DNA of 64,000 nt from the NCBI GenBank assembly GCA_920105625.2, contig OV050031.1, positions 216,060,194-216,124,193 on the forward strand, in the 5' to 3' direction. The notes beneath the pieces are model-generated. The model was not told the DNA's origin. It saw only the letters and a list, made by a program, of their open reading frames with translations, and searched no databases. Positions 60,466 through 64,000 of this stretch are shown in pieces. Position numbers and translations under genes: made by a program. The stretch is from Clusia tigrina. Lineage: Eukaryota; Arthropoda; Insecta; Diptera; Clusiidae. Positions within the stretch are counted from its first letter, which is position 1. Each line of letters starts with the position of its first letter.

Positions 60466-61271
60466 AGTCATCACAATAATAACCACAAAGTAATTTTCAT
60501 GACAATATTACTATCAAATTTTATTATTATCTTACAATGAAGGACAAAGCAAGTTTATTTTTATTTGCTTCATGAGAAAGTAGAATCGCTCAAATTGGTT
60601 TTTGGTGTTCTGGGGTCATCCACAATGATGATATCGATTCCAATTTCATATTTGTCGTGGATACCATAAAACTCTATCCTGTCGAAAGTAGACCATCCGT
60701 CAAAACTAATGTAAAAAATTGTGGTTTTTGTACATTTCTTCTCATTTTAATAATTGAAGAACATTCTCATAACAATGCTCGACTGTAAAATAACTTCGCT
60801 GAATGACATGGAGTTGAGTTCCGACTTGAGTTTGATACCATAGTAAAAATGGAAAGCTGTTGTAGTAAACAAATGTTCCCAACTACTTAAATTATGTCTC
60901 TTCTTTTGAAATATATTCATTTAGTAATTAATGTACAAGTGGAGTAAATGCTAAAGTGGTGCATTTACTCCACGATTCCATTATTCCAAAATAAGCGATC
61001 TAAAATAAGCCTCGTTGAAAGATGGCAGCGTTGCAGTAATTGTTCCAATAAAATAATCACAAAGAATCCTCCTCCTTTGATATCGAAAAAATTCAAATAA
61101 GTTAATCAAAGAATAATTTTTAGAATTAAAATTTTTCAGCATACTTTTAGGGGCGTATTGATAAAAAATTTATACGATAATATTCTGAAGTGTTTTTAAA
61201 ACTAATTAAAAAAGAAGTATTTCTCTATTTAATATAATTGTTATACTAATGTAATAAAATTTATGTTACAG

Positions 61272-61353
61272 ATCGCACGATCGTGAAAGTGGCGACTATG
61301 CCGGCTCCATATCGGACCTACAAAGTGTGACCTCGCGCCTCAGCACCGTATCG
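61272..61353 (+). CDS. Exon 10 of the large gene (27 codons, Ser-rich)
   Basis: The TTTATGTTACAG acceptor ends at 61271 and GTAAGT begins at 61354. The first base completes Arg with exon 9, then SHDRESGDYAGSISDLQSVT and SRLSTVS. Ser/Asp spacing (SGDYAGSISDLQS) looks like a phosphorylation-prone linear motif. Ends in phase 0. Confidence 0.88.
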
Positions 61354-61989
61354 GTAAGTGATAAATTCCTACAACTGGCTCCATTTCAATATTTCAATAA
61401 TGTCAAATTATCCTGGAACCCACACTTCCACACCCACTTATACAGGACGCGCCCACACACATACACATTGAAGTGTCGCTGACTGCTGCAGCCAAATTGA
61501 TTAAGTGCACTTTAACAACAAAACTTTTGCCATTTTAACAATGATTTGACGGCGCTTCACTTTTCACTTCCGTTTTGTTTCTTTCAAACAGAAAACATGG
61601 TGAAAAAAGTTGTTTCCGGTTTTAAAAAAGTTTCCAAAGCTAAATTTATATTTTTTTCGTGCAAAAGTTGACCGGGCGACCAGCACAAATCTTTCAGACG
61701 GCGTGTTTATATACACGAATGTGTCTGAGTGTGTGTGTGTGTCTGTGGATGGGTTTGTTTCTAGGAGCTGTTGACTTTTTGCCTTCATTGTTTTTGTTGC
61801 ATTTAAGTTTGCTCCTTTGTGCTGTTATTTCTTTTATTCCTTTCTTTCCTGAAAGTTCTCTCACATTTCACCTTTCACACTGACTCTCTCGAACTTCTCC
61901 TCTGTCATTTGTTCGGATACGAAATATCCTCGCTATTTTTTCTCACACTTTCTTTCACAAAATTTTTTGCATTTTTGTCACATTTACAG
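61354..61989 (+). other. Intron between exons 10 and 11 (636 bp)
   Basis: Clean DNA with a GTGT run (61729-61743) and a pyrimidine-rich 150 bp before the acceptor. No repeats or exons. Confidence 0.82.
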
Positions 61990-62193
61990 ATCGGCACGAA
62001 TAATTGCACCGCACGCTACCGCACGCTTAGCGGCGGCATTGGTGAGTCGCCATCGCTATCGCCGAGTCCTTCATCCGATTACGAGGACATCGGAGCCACA
62101 CGCGGTCTGCCGCCGAGCTTGGCTGCGAAGAGTAAAAAGAACGGCATCGCTCACAAGGCCAACACCATCAGTCAGAAAGCGACTGTACATCAT
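61990..62193 (+). CDS. Exon 11 of the large gene (68 codons, Ser/Pro-rich)
   Basis: Acceptor TCACATTTACAG ends at 61989; donor GTAAGT at 62194; 204 bp, phase 0 both ends. Encodes IGTNNCTARYRTLSGGIGES, then PSLSPSPSSDYEDIGATRGL and PPSLAAKSKKNGIAHKANTI, ending SQKATVHH. SPSLSPSPSSDYED is a typical proline-directed and acidic phosphosite cluster, and KSKKNG is a short basic patch. A GTGAGT sits inside the exon (62042-62047) after GGCATTG and could act as an alternative donor. Confidence 0.9.
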
Positions 62194-63930
62194 GTAAGTT
62201 AATTAACGTTACAACTGGAAATGGCGTTCATACTCCACGTTCCATATATGTATGTATGTGTGTGAGTGTCTTTTGGGGGGGGAGTTTGCGAGGACAATGG
62301 GAAAATGTATTCAGCAAACTGCAAATTGCAATTTACAATTGCAAATCCGAAAATCAAAAAGTTTACTCTGCTGCGCTGCAAATGTAAATCGCTGGTGAAA
62401 ATGGTGGGGTGGAAGGGGCGGCAGAAGCCAGGGTGGCAAATACCGAAATATGCTATGTAAAATCCTATTAAAATCCTTAACCAATTTGCCAGCACAAGCT
62501 CTGTCCGGTATTTGGCTAGTTTCTGTGTGCCACAACCTGCAAACGGCTGCCGGCGGCTGAAGGCTTTTATAGCGCACTCTGCTATTTTGTTTACATACGA
62601 AATCTCTTTTAAATCGGTACTTTAGTTAATCGCATTTGGTCACTTTCAGCACACACACTCTGTCTGCATCTGTCTCCGTATCTGTGGCTATCGCTCTGCC
62701 TCCCCTTTATCTGTGTTGATGCCTGTGTTTGTGGCGCTGTTCTCTGTCTGTGTAGTTGCAAACTTTTGCCGCACTTGCGAGACTAAATTACTGCAGGAGA
62801 TTTGTTTATGCGTTTGTTGATACAGGTTCCCATGCGCTTGATTAGAGCATGCATGTAAGTTGGAGATTTGGCAATTTGGCAACGAAGCGAATGTATCTCT
62901 ATCACAAAGTGTGGAATATGAGAGAGAAAGGGGAAAATTTAATTAAATGTGAGGATTATAGTTGGTAGATACTCAAAACTTTTCATGACAAATCGAAAAA
63001 GGAATGGAACTAGTGTTCTAAGCCAAAAGATGTTAATCAGATCATACTGAATACGTCAGTAGTGGGAGGAGGCATTATTTTAGTAAATACATAATCAGCT
63101 CATTATCATTGGGAAGGAGCCCTCATTGTAGTAAATAATATTAATTTTTTAATTGAATGATCCATTCATGAACGTTGATGCTCAATAACTTAGACATCAT
63201 TCCTAATTTCCAAACTGTACGCAGAGAACCAAACATGTCTTGGAGATTTTTCTGGGACAAAACTTGGCTTTACTGATTCTATTACCTGGTATCTCTTTGC
63301 CAATCCTTATAATGATTATTCGCTCCCAAGTTACCAATTCTATTAACAGATATCTATCTGCCAATCCTTAGAGTGATTATTGGATCTCAGGATACTGATT
63401 CTATAAACTGATATCTCTCTGTCAATCCCTAGGATGATTATTCGATCCCAATATACTGATTCTGTTAACTGATATCTATCTCCCAATCCCTAGAGTGATA
63501 ATTCGATCCCAGGATACTGATTCTATTAACTAATATCTCTTTGCCAATCCCTAGCATGATTATTTGATCATAGGATACTTATTCTATTTTCTGATATCTT
63601 TCTCCTAATTCCTAGAGTAATTATTCGATCCCAGGATACTGATTCTATAAACTGATATCTCTCTGTCAATCCCTAGGATGATTATTCGATCCCAAGATAC
63701 TGATTCTGTTAACTGATATCTATCTCCCAATCCCTAGAGTGATAATTCGATCACAGGATACTAATTTTATTAATTGATATCTCTTTGCCAATCCCTAGCA
63801 TGATTATTCCATCACAGGATACTGATTATCTTAACTGTTATCTCACTGCCAATCCCTGGAGTGATTATTCGATCCCAGTGTACTGATTAGTGAAAATATT
63901 TGTTTAATTATCTGTTGTCACTGGCTTCAG
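62194..63930 (+). other. Intron after exon 11 (1.7 kb)
   Basis: 62.2-62.9 kb is clean (TATGTATGTGTGTG at 62247, CTGTCTC runs at 62660-62750). 62.9-63.25 kb shows nothing recognised, and a 60-bp array occupies 63265-63890. Confidence 0.7.
63265..63890. repeat. About 57-60-bp tandem array, ten to eleven units
   Basis: Units of type ATACTGATTCTATTAACTGA, then TATCTCTTTGCCAATCCCTA and GAGTGATTATTCGATCCCAGG. Unit variants alternate (TATCTCTCTGTCAATCCC; TATCTATCTCCCAATCCC). The pair CTATAAACTGATATCTCTCT with its neighbour recurs about 240 bp apart (63401 and 63641), a four-unit higher-order repeat. Confidence 0.92.
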
Positions 63931-63975
63931 CTACTTCAATTCGGACGCGAGTCCATCAGCACTACGGTTTCGATG
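63931..63975 (+). CDS. Probable exon 12 of the large gene (15 codons)
   Basis: CACTGGCTTCAG provides an acceptor ending at 63930 and GTAATG a weak donor at 63976; 45 bp, phase 0 in, as exon 11 requires. Encodes LLQFGRESISTTVSM, unlike the satellite text before it. If the weak donor is not used, the frame stays open to the window end (VMGHCVMG). The pyrimidine tract is poor (TTATCTGTTGTCACTGGCTT), so the call rests on phase, codon quality and position directly after the array. Confidence 0.5.
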
Positions 63976-64000
63976 GTAATGGGGCATTGTGTGATGGGGA

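Larger units (their letters stand above)
51219..61271 (+). other. Intron between exons 9 and 10 (10 kb, the largest)
   Basis: 51.2-52.55 kb is clean DNA with GTT and CA-type runs. 52.56-54.51 kb holds copies of dispersed repeats, including two copies of the CRE minisatellite element. 54.93-55.11 kb is an 86-bp duplication and 55.3-56.5 kb is clean. A 24-bp array (56690-58445), an RT/RNase H remnant (58690-59800) and a 30-bp array (60180-60465) follow. 60.5-61.27 kb is AT-rich with nothing recognised. Confidence 0.8.

Overview
The window looks like nuclear DNA of a higher fly. A tephritid fruit fly is my best guess, from the overall style (AT-rich introns, CAG/CAA runs, CA and TA microsatellites, frequent ACGAGTAT-type words, many non-LTR retrotransposon remnants). 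The species cannot be fixed from sequence alone. There are no bacterial genes, operons, rRNA genes or CRISPR arrays.

The main gene is on the + strand and spans most of the window. Eleven exons (11229-62193) join with consistent reading phase and standard AG/GT borders into 512 codons with no stop. A probable twelfth exon (63931-63975) keeps the frame. The first visible exon opens in phase 0 after an acceptor and the last ends at a donor, so both ends of the gene lie outside the window. The protein has a small N-terminal segment rich in Gly and Ser, a glutamine-rich region, a basic helix (about residues 135-158), a charged helical stretch made by four small exons, an acidic Tyr/Asp/His/Pro segment and a Ser-rich, probably disordered C-terminal part. 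It reads like a cytoplasmic scaffold or adaptor, but I do not recognise the family and give no symbol.

About 1.5 kb of 64 kb is coding; the rest is intron and upstream DNA. Introns alternate between fairly clean unique DNA, mostly near exons (8-11, 25.8-28, 30.4-32.5, 36-38.5, 42.3-45.7, 50.4-52.5, 55.3-56.5 and 61.3-62.9 kb), and blocks full of repeats. The repeats include a jockey-like retrotransposon 3' end with poly(A) (2-1727) and six older RT/RNase H remnants. There is also a tRNA-derived SINE family, and a hAT-type MITE family in which one copy sits inverted inside another, both with perfect 8-bp target duplications. Two long inverted repeats, a duplicated element carrying CRE-containing minisatellites and about fifteen tandem arrays make up most of the remainder.

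The observations most worth following are the nested hAT MITE at 24167-24553, the CRE-palindrome satellites at 47.7, 49.8 and 54.1 kb, the SINE family that carries a 14-bp homeodomain-like palindrome, the two intronic hairpins of about 1.4 kb, and the higher-order structure of the arrays at 7 and 57 kb.
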